Below, in pieces: positions 1 to 9,117 of a stretch of DNA of 56,501 nucleotides. The translations under genes and the position numbers were made by a program. Origin of the DNA: Thiocystis minor. Its GTDB lineage: Bacteria; Pseudomonadota; Gammaproteobacteria; Chromatiales; Chromatiaceae. Every line of letters starts with the position of its first letter. Positions within the stretch are counted from its first letter, which is position 1. The DNA lies in the NCBI RefSeq assembly GCF_016653465.1, contig NZ_NHSQ01000092.1:1-56501 (forward strand). The letters run 5' to 3'. The notes under the pieces are model-generated. The model saw only the letters and a list, made by a program, of their open reading frames with translations, was not told where the DNA came from and did not search any database.

Positions 1-479
1 GCGTCCCCTTCGCCCCAGCGCACGCTCTCCTTGATCCCGGGACGCGTGCCGTCGGGGTCTTTCGGCTCCCGCGCCCACATCCAGGCATCCACCACGCCCA
101 GCGGCTCGCGCTCGGGGGTGATGGCGTACGTGGGGTGCAAGTACATCCCGCGCTGCGCCTCGAAGCTCAATGGACCCAGACCGTCGATGGCCTGGCCGTT
201 GAAGTTCAGCTCGGTGGTGTCCTGCAGGCACAGCACCACCGGCTGGGTCGCCATCCGTTCGCGCGTGCACTGGCGATGCGGCTCCAGGATGTCCATCCAA
301 TCGAGCGTCTCCTGGGACAGAAAGCGATACGCCGCCTGGGTCTCCGCCCAACCAGTGCACGCGCCCGGAAGGCTCGCCGTGGGTCGCTCGGCCAAGCGCT
401 CGACCAACTGCACCGCCCGTCGGTCGCGGCGTGCGTCGCCCAGATCAATCCCGCGAAATTCGTCTTCTGCCCAGCCCAT
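1..479 (-). CDS. IS4-family (Tn5-like) transposase, N-terminal part, cut by window edge
   Basis: The reading frame starts with ATG at 479 and runs leftwards without a stop to the window edge, so only about 160 N-terminal residues are visible. The start resembles the DNA-binding domain of Tn5-type transposases: WAEDEF near residue 3, LGDARRDRR, then PTASLPGAC and WAETQAAYRFL. LQDTTELNF near residue 90 matches the segment carrying the first catalytic Asp in Tn5 transposase (EDTTSL). A GGGGAT sequence lies just before the ATG. It diverges from a second transposase gene about 80 bp away, so this is an IS cluster or a composite remnant. The DDE core and terminal repeats are outside the window, so I cannot say whether it is intact. 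Confidence 0.8.
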   Translation of the reverse strand, partial: MGWAEDEFRGIDLGDARRDRRAVQLVERLAERPTASLPGACTGWAETQAAYRFLSQETLDWMDILEPHRQCTRERMATQPVVLCLQDTTELNFNGQAIDGLGPLSFEAQRGMYLHPTYAITPEREPLGVVDAWMWAREPKDPDGTRPGIKESVRWGEGD

Positions 480-560
480 GCGATCCCCAATGAACGTGAA
501 TGCTCAAACCGATTTTACCCGCACACGGGGAGTTGTGTGTAATGGGATAGATTTATCGCC

Positions 561-1975
561 ATGTTCGCCAATCCGTTGCCTTTTATTGAGCGTTATGTAG
601 AAGACCTGGATGTCGCGTTGAAGCGCCATGTGCCGGAGCGAGGGTTGAGTCGCGACCAGCGACGGTGGCTGAAGTTCTGTCTGATGGGGCTGCTGTTGAC
701 CAATACGGTGTGCTGGTCAGCCTTTGAGCGAGCGGGACTCGGGGGTATCGGTTCAGCGCGTTGTCGTGGATGTTCCGGCACGCCAAAGTCGTCTGGGAGC
801 GGGTCTGGCAGAGCAGTGTCGAGGTGGTGCTGGCGCAGTATGGGATTCGCGAAGGGGTGTTGAGCGGCGACGACAGCGCGCAGCCACGCGCCAAGCGCAC
901 GAAGCGGATTCATCGGGCTCACAAGGTTTACGACAAGAAGACTGGCGGGTATTTCAACGGCCAGGAATTGGTCTTTTTGGTGTTGATCACGCCCACGGTG
1001 ACGGTCCCCGTGGGAATTCGCTTCGCCTGCCCGGATCCCAAGCCAATCGCGTGGCGCCGAGAAGAGCAGCGGTTGAAGGCGTTGAAGGTGGCGAAAGCCC
1101 AGCGTCCGCCCCGGCCGGCGGCGGATCCGGCCTATCCCGGCAAGCGCCAATTGCTCTTGGAACTGATCGCGGCTTTTCGCCAGGCCCATCCGCAGGTGCG
1201 CATCCAAGCGGTGTTGGCCGATGCGCTGTACGGGACGCAGACATTCCTGGATCAGGCGAGCGCCGCATGCGATGGCGCCCAGACGATCAGCCAATTGCGC
1301 GGCAATCAAAAGGTGCGCTTCCGGGGCCGGGAGCGCCCGCTGACGGCGTTCTTCGCGGCGTATCCCGGTGTGCCGCAGCCGATTCGCCGCCGTGGGGGCG
1401 AAGCCATCACGGTGACGGTCAGCAGCGCCCGGGTGCATGTCTGCGCCCACGGCAAGAAGCGCTTCGTCATCGCCCTGCAGTATCCGGGCGAAACCGAGGC
1501 GCGCTATCTGGTCGCCACGGAGTTAAGCTGGCGGACGCTTGACATCGTCCAAACCGACACCTTGAGATGGCTGATAGAGGTGTTTCTGGAGTATTGGAAG
1601 CTCAATGCAGGATGGGGGCAATTGGCCAAACAGCCGGACGAAGACGGGTCAAGCCGAAGCCTGATCCTGAGCCTGCTGCTCGACCATGCCCTCCTCCTTC
1701 ACCCCGAGCAACGAACCCGCCTGGAGCATCAGGCGCCCGCGTGCACCGTGGGCAGCCTTCGACACGCCTGTCGGGGTGATGCCGTGGTCGATGTCGTACG
1801 AGGACTCTTGACGGCAGAGGATCCGGCGGCCGAACTCGCGCAGTTTACCGAACGGGTCAAGGCGTTGTTTCCGCTCGCCCCCTCCAGCAAGCATATGAGT
1901 GGTCGAGACCGGGGCCGGCAAGAACTCACTCCCTCCTTACGCTACCGCGCGGAACAGGTCTGTGCCCACGCCTAG
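561..1975 (+). pseudogene. IS4-type DDE transposase, frameshifted
   Basis: The first 60 codons (from ATG 561) run in one frame up to LGG near 743; the rest continues in the -1 frame as GYRFSALSWMFRHAKVVW to the stop at 1973-1975, giving about 470 residues in total. The switch falls in a run of five G at 741-745. Candidate catalytic residues are D in GDDSAQ, D in LADALYG and E in RWLIEVFLEYWK; the last segment fits the R(3)E(6)K part of the IS4 YREK signature, with D where Tyr is expected. Either a one-base deletion killed the gene or a -1 ribosomal frameshift makes the full protein. The run is not a textbook slippery heptamer, so I favour an indel. No terminal inverted repeats were recognised. 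Confidence 0.75.
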
Positions 1976-1989
1976 CCCAGGCCGAGACT

Positions 1990-2042
1990 GAAAGTCAAAC
2001 CCGAAAAACTCGAAGATCGAGTTTCACGAATAAAGACTTTCA
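1990..2042. terminator. Nested hairpin after the transposase gene
   Basis: The inner stem AAACTCG / CGAGTTT (2006-2012 with 2018-2024) is enclosed by GAAAGTC / GACTTTC (about 1990-1996 with 2036-2042). A short T run follows (2046-2050). It could end transposase transcription or shield the element from outside transcription. The function is inferred from shape only. Confidence 0.4.
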
Positions 2043-2192
2043 CGCTTTTTCGATGTCGGTTTTTAAACGCTTCATCGGCGATAAGTTCTTGACTGGTTTC
2101 AACGGATTGTTTTTTTAAACATGCTAAAATCTCTACTAAGGGATAATTTTTAGCTATTATACAAAAAGTTGCGCTTAACTTAATGGCAGTGA

Positions 2193-2312
2193 GCCGGCAC
2201 CTGGGGAGTCCGACTTGCAGTCGGACGAATCGGCAGGGCCTCCCGCACCGTCGGTTGGCTTCGCCACGGCCGACAACATGTCGGCGACCCCAGGTGCCGG
2301 CTGCAAGCCGGC
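2193..2312. repeat. MITE-like inverted repeat with internal hairpins
   Basis: A perfect 14-bp inverted repeat, GCCGGCACCTGGGG (2193-2206) and its complement (2288-2301), encloses an 81-bp centre. Hairpin GTCCGAC-ttgca-GTCGGAC (2208-2226) lies just inside the left arm, and GCCGGCT-gca-AGCCGGC (2296-2312) overlaps the right arm. There is no coding capacity. It looks like a small non-autonomous mobile repeat beside the IS cluster. Confidence 0.55.
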
Positions 2313-2353
2313 GCTCCCAGGTTTCGCCTCGCGCCTAGAGTGCGTCAACATGG

Positions 2354-2403
2354 TTGCCGAATTGGCTGCCCACTCAAAACGACGGCGGCCATTGCCGACG
2401 CGA
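2354..2403. repeat. 3'-flank repeat next to mrp (copy 1 of 2)
   Basis: About 49 bp ending some 10 bp from the mrp stop codon. It aligns at roughly 38 of 49 positions with 45503-45551, which lies at the same place relative to glnB. The shared core is TGGCTG..CACT.AAAACGACG. Both host genes are on the minus strand, so in transcript sense both copies are immediate 3' flank. Confidence 0.5.
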
Positions 2404-2413
2404 CTTAAGCGGT

Positions 2414-3505
2414 TTAATTGTTCTGAATCACGATGCGCGGGAACTTGGCGGCGTAATCCTTGGCCTGCAACGACAGCTTAGCGGCGGTCTTGCGGGCAAT
2501 CTCGCGATAGATCTCGGTCGCGCGCGATTCGGGTTGAGCCACCACGGTCGGCTTGCCGCTGTCAGTCTCCTCGCGGATGTGCAGTTCCAGCGGCAGCGAG
2601 CCGAGCAGGTCAACGCCGTACTGGTCCGACATGCTCTGACCGCCGCCGGAACCGAAGATCGGCTCCTCATGACCGCACTTGGAACAGATATGGATGCTCA
2701 TGTTCTCCACGATCCCGAGCACCGGCACCTCGACCTTCTGGAACATCTTCAACCCCTTGCGGGCGTCCAGCAGTGCAATATCCTGGGGCGTGGTGACGAT
2801 GATGGCGCCGGAGACCGGCACCTTCTGCGCCAGCGTCAACTGGGTGTCGCCGGTACCCGGCGGCAGGTCGATGACGAGATAATCCAGATCGGCCCAGTTG
2901 GTGTCGTTCAGCAACTGTTCCAACGCCTGGGTGACCATGGGGCCACGCCAGATCATCGGGGTTTCCTCGTCGATCAGAAAGCCGATCGACATCGCCTGAA
3001 GGTGATAGCTGTTCATCGGCTCCAGGCTTTTGCCGTCCTTCGACTCCGGCTTGCCGGTGATCCCGAGCATGCGCGGCTGGGACGGGCCGTAGATGTCGGC
3101 ATCCAGAATACCGACGGTCGCGCCCTCGGCGGACAGGGCCAGGGCCAGATTGACGGCGGTGGTGGACTTGCCGACACCGCCCTTGCCGGACGCGACGGCG
3201 ATGATGTTCTTGACGTTATCGATGGGCTTGAGCGACTTTTGCACCGAATGGGCCTTGATCTCCCAGCTCACATCAACGTCTGCCGCGCTCACCCCCGCGA
3301 CGCCCAGAACCTTCTCTTTGACCGCCTCGGCGATGGCCGCCTGAACGCCCTTGGCCGGGAAGCCCAGCACGACCTTGACCCGCACCTGACCGCCCTCGAT
3401 CGCGATGTCCTTGATGGAATGCGCGGCGATCAGATCGCGGCCCAGATGCGGCTCTTTATATTCCTTGATCGCGGCTTCGATGGCTTCTTTCGTGGGTTCG
3501 GACAT
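2414..3505 (-). CDS. apbC: Iron-sulfur cluster carrier protein ApbC/Mrp (NBP35-type ATPase)
   Basis: 363 residues, the usual length for bacterial Mrp/ApbC. An N-terminal MIP18/DUF59-type domain (about 1-90) precedes the P-loop ATPase. The deviant Walker A, SGKGGVGKST, is at 106-115, DADIYGPS at 135-142, and the cluster-binding CSKC pair at C274 and C277. Family members bind a 4Fe-4S cluster at a dimer interface and pass it to apo-proteins in the cytoplasm using ATP. The gene stands alone, facing the IS cluster. In many gammaproteobacteria mrp lies opposite metG; here metG is about 3.4 kb away, separated by hsdS and a transporter gene, which suggests an insertion between them. Confidence 0.93.
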   Translation of the reverse strand: MSEPTKEAIEAAIKEYKEPHLGRDLIAAHSIKDIAIEGGQVRVKVVLGFPAKGVQAAIAEAVKEKVLGVAGVSAADVDVSWEIKAHSVQKSLKPIDNVKNIIAVASGKGGVGKSTTAVNLALALSAEGATVGILDADIYGPSQPRMLGITGKPESKDGKSLEPMNSYHLQAMSIGFLIDEETPMIWRGPMVTQALEQLLNDTNWADLDYLVIDLPPGTGDTQLTLAQKVPVSGAIIVTTPQDIALLDARKGLKMFQKVEVPVLGIVENMSIHICSKCGHEEPIFGSGGGQSMSDQYGVDLLGSLPLELHIREETDSGKPTVVAQPESRATEIYREIARKTAAKLSLQAKDYAAKFPRIVIQNN

Positions 3506-3697
3506 GGGGTACTCCAGTGACGGTAGACGCGCCCGGCAACCGCCGGAAGCGCGAAGAAAGTGGCACGTTCACGCAACGAATCGTGAAAACGTCCGTGGCA
3601 TGCAAGCGTTGTCGGTAGCATGGTATCAGCAGTTGCTAATTCAACCCCAGCTTCGACACGGCTTCCCGATGCTCGTAACCACAAAGAACGTGAATGC

Positions 3698-4831
3698 ATG
3701 CCCGAGGGATGGGAGAACGTCGTCGTCACCTCGCACTTCAAGGTCTATACCCCGGACATCAGCCGTCTCGATGCGCGCTTCTTCCGGCTGCTGCTGCAAA
3801 CGAAGGATTTCAAGAATTGGCTTTGGGCTAATCGGTCTGGCGCGGATGGTCGTACCGAAGTCAAGCTCGATGTGTTTGAAATGCTTGAAATCCCACTACC
3901 ACCGATCCGGGAGCAAACCGCGCTTTGTGATGCCTATTCCACCGCTCTCTATCATGCCCCCAGGCTGGAGCAGGAAGCCCAGACCGTCGAAGACGCTGGA
4001 GTCAGCGCCTTTGAAACCGCGCTCGGCGTAGCCGCGCCGCCACCCCCGCCGGAGCGCCTGGTGTTCGTGGCGCGGTTCAGGGACATCGAGCGGTGGAGTC
4101 ATGAGGGGATTTTGCGAGCAGCCTTGCAGCCAAACGCATCGACAACGCGGATTTGGCCTGTGACGCGATTAGGCAACGTGGTTGCCGATCTCGAAAACGT
4201 TTGGAGCCCAAAGTGCCACGATCACCAGGCAGGGAAAGACCGCTGGGGCGTCTTGAAACTTGGCGCAGTGTCGTTCGGGATCTTCGACCAAAGCCAGAAC
4301 AAGGAACTGCCGGAGCGGCTTTCACCTCGCGCGGCCTATGAGGTCAAGAGTGGCGACGTGCTGATCAGCCGCGCCAACGTCGTCCGGTACGTCGGCGCTT
4401 GCGTCCACATTGAAGAAACGCGATCCAGACTGATGCTGTGTGACAAGATTTTTCGCCTGCGTTTTCGCGAAAACAGTCGGTTACTACCGAGGTTTCTCCC
4501 CGAGGTGATGCGGTTGTGCAGCGTGCGGGAACAGATCGAGGCGCGACTGACGGGAACTTCGCCGACCATGAAGAACATCTCCAAGCCCGCGCTCTTGGAT
4601 CTGAGCTTTCCCTTGCCCGAACTCGAGGATCAGCAGGCATTGATAACCGACCTGACAACGGCCCGCCAAACCGCCACCGCCAAACGCGCCGAAGCCCGCG
4701 CCCTGCGCGCCTCCGCCTGGACCGCCTTCGAGTCCGCGCTGTTCGCAACCGGCGACCTACCCGAGCATCAAAGCCCGCCGCGTCAGGAAGCCGCCGACGG
4801 ATCGCTCCCAAACGGCCCTAGCGCCGCTTGA
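3698..4831 (+). CDS. hsdS: Type I restriction specificity subunit HsdS, N-terminally truncated orphan
   Basis: The C-terminal three quarters of an HsdS-like protein are present. The first recognition domain survives only as its tail (FFRLLLQTKDF, LEIPLPP, EQ), followed by a helical spacer, a complete second domain (about 160-330, with VKSGDVLISRANVV and ISKPALLDLSFPLPELEDQQ), and a closing helical region. A complete HsdS would have roughly 130 more residues at the front; the DNA there is instead the upstream flank of apbC. ATG 3620 would add 26 unlike residues; 3698 is preferred, but either could be incidental. No hsdM or hsdR is in the window, so this is probably a non-functional remnant or a spare specificity cassette. 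Confidence 0.7.
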   Translation: MPEGWENVVVTSHFKVYTPDISRLDARFFRLLLQTKDFKNWLWANRSGADGRTEVKLDVFEMLEIPLPPIREQTALCDAYSTALYHAPRLEQEAQTVEDAGVSAFETALGVAAPPPPPERLVFVARFRDIERWSHEGILRAALQPNASTTRIWPVTRLGNVVADLENVWSPKCHDHQAGKDRWGVLKLGAVSFGIFDQSQNKELPERLSPRAAYEVKSGDVLISRANVVRYVGACVHIEETRSRLMLCDKIFRLRFRENSRLLPRFLPEVMRLCSVREQIEARLTGTSPTMKNISKPALLDLSFPLPELEDQQALITDLTTARQTATAKRAEARALRASAWTAFESALFATGDLPEHQSPPRQEAADGSLPNGPSAA

Positions 4832-4862
4832 ACGCGACGCGAGAACGCTCGGCACGCTCAGT

Positions 4863-6632
4863 TCAAAAACGCCAGACCAGCGGGGCGATAGTGATCGTCA
4901 GCACCGCCATCAGCAGATTGAGCGGAATGCCAATCCGGAAATAATCCGAAAACCGATAACCGCCTGGTCCATACACCATCAGATTGGTCTGATAGCCGAT
5001 CGGCGTGGAAAAACTGGCGGACGCGGCCATCATGATCGCGATCGCAAAGGGCATGAAACTCACCCCGAGCGCTTGGCTGGTCGAGAGCGCGATCGGAAAC
5101 ATGAGCACAGCGGCGGCATTGTTGGTGATCAGCTCGGTAAACAGCATGGTCACGAGATAGACAACCGCCAGCGTGACCCAAGGATCGCCCTGAGCGAGCT
5201 GAACCATATTTTCGGCGATGAAGCGCGCGGCGCCGGTTTTTTCCAGGGCGAATCCCAGCGCGAAAGAGGCCGCGATGGCGATCAACACCTTCCAGTCCAC
5301 GGCGGCCCGCGCCTCGCCGCTGTTGAGGCAACGAGTCACCAGCATGAGACCGGCGGCGGCCATCGACGCCTGCAGCATGGGCAGCCACTCCAGGGTCACG
5401 GCCAGTACCATCGCCGTGAGGATGGCGATGGCAATCAGCGCCCGGTTTTGACGCAGCGGCCGGGAGTCGGGAACCCGGCTAACCAGAAAGAAATCGCGCG
5501 AATTATGCTGACGGTCGGCAAAGCCGGGGTCCGCTTCCATCAGCAGCGTATCGCCCGGCCGCAGCACGATATCGCCGATCTTGCCCTGGATGCGCTCGCC
5601 GTTGCGCGCGACCGCGATCACGGCGGCATCGTAGCGATTGCGGAAACGCCCCTCGCGGATGCTCTTGCCGATCAGCGGGCAACTGTCCGAGACCACCGCC
5701 TCCGTCAGACAGCGTTCCGGGCGCGGCACATCGAGCTTGAAGACCTGGTCGCCGGCGGGCACCAAACCGCGAAAGCGCTGGAGATCCAGTACCGAATCCA
5801 CCACGCCCACAAAGACCAGCCGATCGTTGGACTGAAGCCGCTGATGGGGCGCGATGGCGGGCAGTACCTCGCCATCGCGTTCGAGTTCCAGCAGATACAT
5901 GCCGGGCAAATGACGCAGTCCAGCCCCTTCGATGGTCTTGCCGGCCAGCGGGCTGCCCGGCTCAACCAGCATCTCGACCGTGTATTCGCGCGGATCGTCG
6001 AGGTCGCTCATCACCGGCTTGCGGTCCGGCAGCAGCCAACGTCCGAAGAAGGCCAGATAGAGCATGCCGATCAACGCGGCCGGAAGACCCACCCAGGCGA
6101 TGTCGAACATGCCCAGGCCCGGTAGCCCGCCGTGCTCGATCATCAGTCCGTTCACCACCAGGTTGGTACTGGTGCCGATGAGCGTGCAGGTGCCGCCAAG
6201 GATCGCCGCATAGCTGAGCGGGATCAGCAGTTTGGAGATCGGCAGCCGGTTGCGGCGCGCCCACTCGTTAACCGCCGGCAGAAACATTGCAACGACCGGC
6301 GTATTGTTGAGAAAAGCACTCATCGTCATCACCGGCGCCATCAGCCTGAACTGTGCGCGCGCGAGCGTTTTGGGCCGGCCCAGCACGCCCTGCGCGAGCC
6401 AGGACATTGCGCCCGTCTCGCGCAGACCCGCAGCGACCACGTAAAGCACCGCCACCGTGACCATGCCCTCGTTGGACAGTCCGGCTAGCGCCTCGGCGGG
6501 GGTGAGGACGCCGGTCAGCAGCAGGAATGTCACGCCAGCAACCAGCACCAGATCGGCGGCGAGCTTGGTCAGCGCCAGCGAACCGATCACGAGCACCACC
6601 ACCGCGATAGCGAGCCAGGCATCCCAAGTCAT
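4863..6632 (-). CDS. SLC13/DASS-type anion transporter with two RCK_C (TrkA-C) domains
   Basis: 589 residues from ATG 6632, chosen because GGAG lies about 9 bp upstream; the longer in-frame start adds 21 polar residues. Hydrophobic helices fill the N-terminal ~210 and C-terminal ~190 residues, with the family-type segments NNTPVVAMFLP, GTCTLIGTSTNL and ITNNAAAVLMFP. Between them lie two soluble RCK_C-like domains (about 205-275 and 290-360; GSPLAGKTI and CPLIGKSI). This architecture is typical of bacterial inner-membrane sodium-coupled carriers for sulfate or dicarboxylates. Substrate cannot be read from sequence; sulfate is attractive in a sulfur oxidiser but is only a guess. It is transcribed divergently from metG. 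Confidence 0.8.
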   Translation of the reverse strand: MTWDAWLAIAVVVLVIGSLALTKLAADLVLVAGVTFLLLTGVLTPAEALAGLSNEGMVTVAVLYVVAAGLRETGAMSWLAQGVLGRPKTLARAQFRLMAPVMTMSAFLNNTPVVAMFLPAVNEWARRNRLPISKLLIPLSYAAILGGTCTLIGTSTNLVVNGLMIEHGGLPGLGMFDIAWVGLPAALIGMLYLAFFGRWLLPDRKPVMSDLDDPREYTVEMLVEPGSPLAGKTIEGAGLRHLPGMYLLELERDGEVLPAIAPHQRLQSNDRLVFVGVVDSVLDLQRFRGLVPAGDQVFKLDVPRPERCLTEAVVSDSCPLIGKSIREGRFRNRYDAAVIAVARNGERIQGKIGDIVLRPGDTLLMEADPGFADRQHNSRDFFLVSRVPDSRPLRQNRALIAIAILTAMVLAVTLEWLPMLQASMAAAGLMLVTRCLNSGEARAAVDWKVLIAIAASFALGFALEKTGAARFIAENMVQLAQGDPWVTLAVVYLVTMLFTELITNNAAAVLMFPIALSTSQALGVSFMPFAIAIMMAASASFSTPIGYQTNLMVYGPGGYRFSDYFRIGIPLNLLMAVLTITIAPLVWRF

Positions 6633-6689
6633 CCAGTGTCTCCAGTTTCTTTCGGTGATATTCGGAAAAGCTCGCCCCGACGAATCGGT

Positions 6690-6800
6690 GTCCAATCAGG
6701 ATCAGGATTCACGGGATGTCGCAAGAGTAGCAGGATTTTGAAGAGGGGATTTCCGCTCCCGCGCATCTTGAAAAATCCGGTCATCCTGTCCATTCCTCAG
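6690..6800. repeat. Dispersed AGGATT-type repeat (copy 1)
   Basis: Between the transporter and metG lies a string of AGGAT/ATCCT words (TCAGGATCAGGATTCACGGG ... GCAGGATT ... TCATCCTGTCC) forming a loose inverted repeat. A related arrangement, with the words in the same order, is found at 34273-34377. No protein is encoded. The metG promoter must lie in or beside it. Confidence 0.5.
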
Positions 6801-6892
6801 ACCGCACTCAGTCAATCGGCCGCTGCCTCCATGGTCCAGCGGTCGCTGCTCATGCGATACTTTAGCCTTTGATCGAGCCAGCCGAGTCACCC

Positions 6893-8935
6893 ATGAGCCA
6901 ACCCCGCGACATCCTGATCACGAGCGCCCTGCCCTACGCCAATGGGCCTATCCATATCGGTCATCTGGTCGAATATATCCAGACCGACATCTGGGCGCGC
7001 TTTCAGAAGATGCGCGGCCACCATTGCTGGTATGTGTGCGCCGACGATGCGCACGGCACACCGATCATGCTGCGCGCGCGCCAGGAGGGCATCACGCCCG
7101 AGGCGCTGATCACGCGCGTCTCTGCGGAACATCAGGCCGATTTCGCGGATTTTCGGGTCGGGTTCGACAACTATCATTCCACCCACTCGCCCGAAAACCA
7201 GCATTTTGCCACGCTCATCTACGAACGGAATCGCGACGCCGGACACATCGTCAAGCGCACCATCACCCAAGCCTATGACCCGATCGAACGGATGTTCCTG
7301 CCCGATCGTTTCATCAAGGGCGAATGCCCCAAATGCGGCGCGGCGGATCAGTACGGCGACAACTGTGAGGTCTGCGGGGCCAGTTACTCGCCCGCCGAGC
7401 TGAAAAATCCGCGCTCGGCAGTCTCGGGCGCGGTGCCCGAGCAGCGCGAGTCCGATCATTATTTCTTCCGGCTGGGCGATTTCGAGGAGATGCTGCGGGT
7501 CTGGACCCGTGACGGCCTGCAAAAGGAGGTGGCCAACAAGCTCGACGAATGGTTCGACGCCGGGCTTCAGGAGTGGGATATCTCGCGCGACGCACCCTAT
7601 TTCGGCTTCGAGATCCCCGACCATCCGGGTAAGTTTTTCTATGTCTGGCTGGACGCACCCATCGGGTATCTGGCGAGTTTCAAGAATCTGTGCGACCGCA
7701 CCGAGGGGCTGGATTTCGATCATTATTGGGCCAAGGACTCGACCGCCGAGCTGTATCACTTTATCGGCAAGGACATCATTTATTTCCACGCGCTGTTTTT
7801 CCCGGCCATGCTCCACGGCGCGGGCTTCCGCACCCCAAGCGCCATCTTCGCTCACGGCTTTCTCACCGTGGACGGTCAGAAAATGTCCAAGTCGCGCGGC
7901 ACCTTCATCAAGGCGCGGACCTACCTGGATCACCTCAACCCCGAATATCTGCGCTACTACTTCGCCGCCAAGCTGGGGCCGAATGTCGACGACATCGACC
8001 TGAATCTGGAGGACTTCACCGCGCGGGTCAACGCGGATCTGGTCGGTAAGGTGGTCAATATCGCCAGCCGCTGCGCCGGTTTCATCGGCAAGCGCTTCGC
8101 GGGCCGGCTGTCGGGCGCCTTGTCGGAACCCGCGCTGTTCGCCGAGTTCGTCCAGGCCGGCGACGCTATCGCCGACGCCTACGAGCGGCGCGAATTCAGC
8201 CGCGCGGTGCGCGAGATCATGGCCCTGGCCGACCGCGCCAATCAGTACATCGACGAGAAAGCGCCCTGGGTGGTCGCGAAACAGTCGGGGCGGGATGCCG
8301 AGCTGCAAGACATCTGTTCCATGGGGCTCAACCTGTTCCGGCTCCTGATCGGCTATCTGCGCCCCATCCTGACTGGCACCGCCGCCGATGCCGAGGCGTT
8401 TTTGCGGATCGAGCCGCTGACTTGGGCGGCACTCGCCGACCCGCTGCTAAACCATGAAGTCGCACCCTTCAAGCCCTTGATGATCCGCGTCGAGCCGGCG
8501 CAGATCGCGGCCATGCTGGAGGCGTCGAAAGAAGACCTAAGCGCGACTGGCGCGACAACGACCGTGACGGACGAACCCAATCCGCACCTGACGCGCGACC
8601 CCATCGCCGAGCCGGTCGATTACGATACCTTCGCCAAAACCGATCTGCGGATCGCGCTCATCCGCGAGGCACAATGGGTCGAGGGCGCCGACAAACTGCT
8701 GCAACTCACGCTCGATCTGGGCGGCGAAACCCGCAACGTCTTCGCCGGGATCCGCTCGGCTTACGATCCCAAGGATCTGGAAGGGCGGCTGACGGTGATA
8801 GTCGCTAATCTGGCCCCGCGCAAGATGCGCTTCGGTGTCTCGGAGGGCATGGTTCTGGCCGCTGGACCGGGCGGGAAAGACCTCTTCATCCTGAGCCCGG
8901 ACAGCGGCGCCGAGCCGGGGATGAAGGTCAAGTAG
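6893..8935 (+). CDS. metG: Methionyl-tRNA synthetase
   Basis: 680 residues. It charges tRNA-Met in the cytoplasm. HIGH is at residues 21-24 in PIHIGHL, a zinc knuckle of CPKC and CEVC lies at about 145-161, and the KMSKS loop is near 330. An anticodon-binding helical domain follows, and a C-terminal Trbp111-like tRNA-binding domain (about 575-680) supports dimerisation as in the E. coli-type enzyme. ATG 6893 (MSQPRD) was chosen over the upstream TTG at 6869. The Shine-Dalgarno is weak. Confidence 0.97.
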   Translation: MSQPRDILITSALPYANGPIHIGHLVEYIQTDIWARFQKMRGHHCWYVCADDAHGTPIMLRARQEGITPEALITRVSAEHQADFADFRVGFDNYHSTHSPENQHFATLIYERNRDAGHIVKRTITQAYDPIERMFLPDRFIKGECPKCGAADQYGDNCEVCGASYSPAELKNPRSAVSGAVPEQRESDHYFFRLGDFEEMLRVWTRDGLQKEVANKLDEWFDAGLQEWDISRDAPYFGFEIPDHPGKFFYVWLDAPIGYLASFKNLCDRTEGLDFDHYWAKDSTAELYHFIGKDIIYFHALFFPAMLHGAGFRTPSAIFAHGFLTVDGQKMSKSRGTFIKARTYLDHLNPEYLRYYFAAKLGPNVDDIDLNLEDFTARVNADLVGKVVNIASRCAGFIGKRFAGRLSGALSEPALFAEFVQAGDAIADAYERREFSRAVREIMALADRANQYIDEKAPWVVAKQSGRDAELQDICSMGLNLFRLLIGYLRPILTGTAADAEAFLRIEPLTWAALADPLLNHEVAPFKPLMIRVEPAQIAAMLEASKEDLSATGATTTVTDEPNPHLTRDPIAEPVDYDTFAKTDLRIALIREAQWVEGADKLLQLTLDLGGETRNVFAGIRSAYDPKDLEGRLTVIVANLAPRKMRFGVSEGMVLAAGPGGKDLFILSPDSGAEPGMKVK

Positions 8936-9117
8936 CGGGTTCATTGCTGCCGTTCATCCAAATAAAGAGCAGTCGAACCGGAAAAAACAGAATGCCGGAT
9001 TTAGGTTTCTGGTTCGACAAACTCACCACGAACGGATTACATTTAGCCCCGGCGTCTTACGGACATCCTCTTAAAAGACAACTCCAGATCCTCAACCTGG
9101 CGGGATGGAACCTAAAC

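Larger units (their letters stand above)
1976..2413. other. Gene-free stretch with hairpins and a MITE-like repeat
   Basis: Between the transposase and the 3' end of mrp. It holds a nested hairpin just after the transposase stop (1990-2042), an AT-rich piece (about 2040-2180) unlike the surrounding GC-rich DNA, a MITE-like inverted repeat (2193-2312), and a motif next to mrp (2354-2403) that recurs next to glnB. I see no convincing coding sequence. The AT-rich piece may be the right end of the insertion sequence or DNA brought in with it. Confidence 0.6.
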
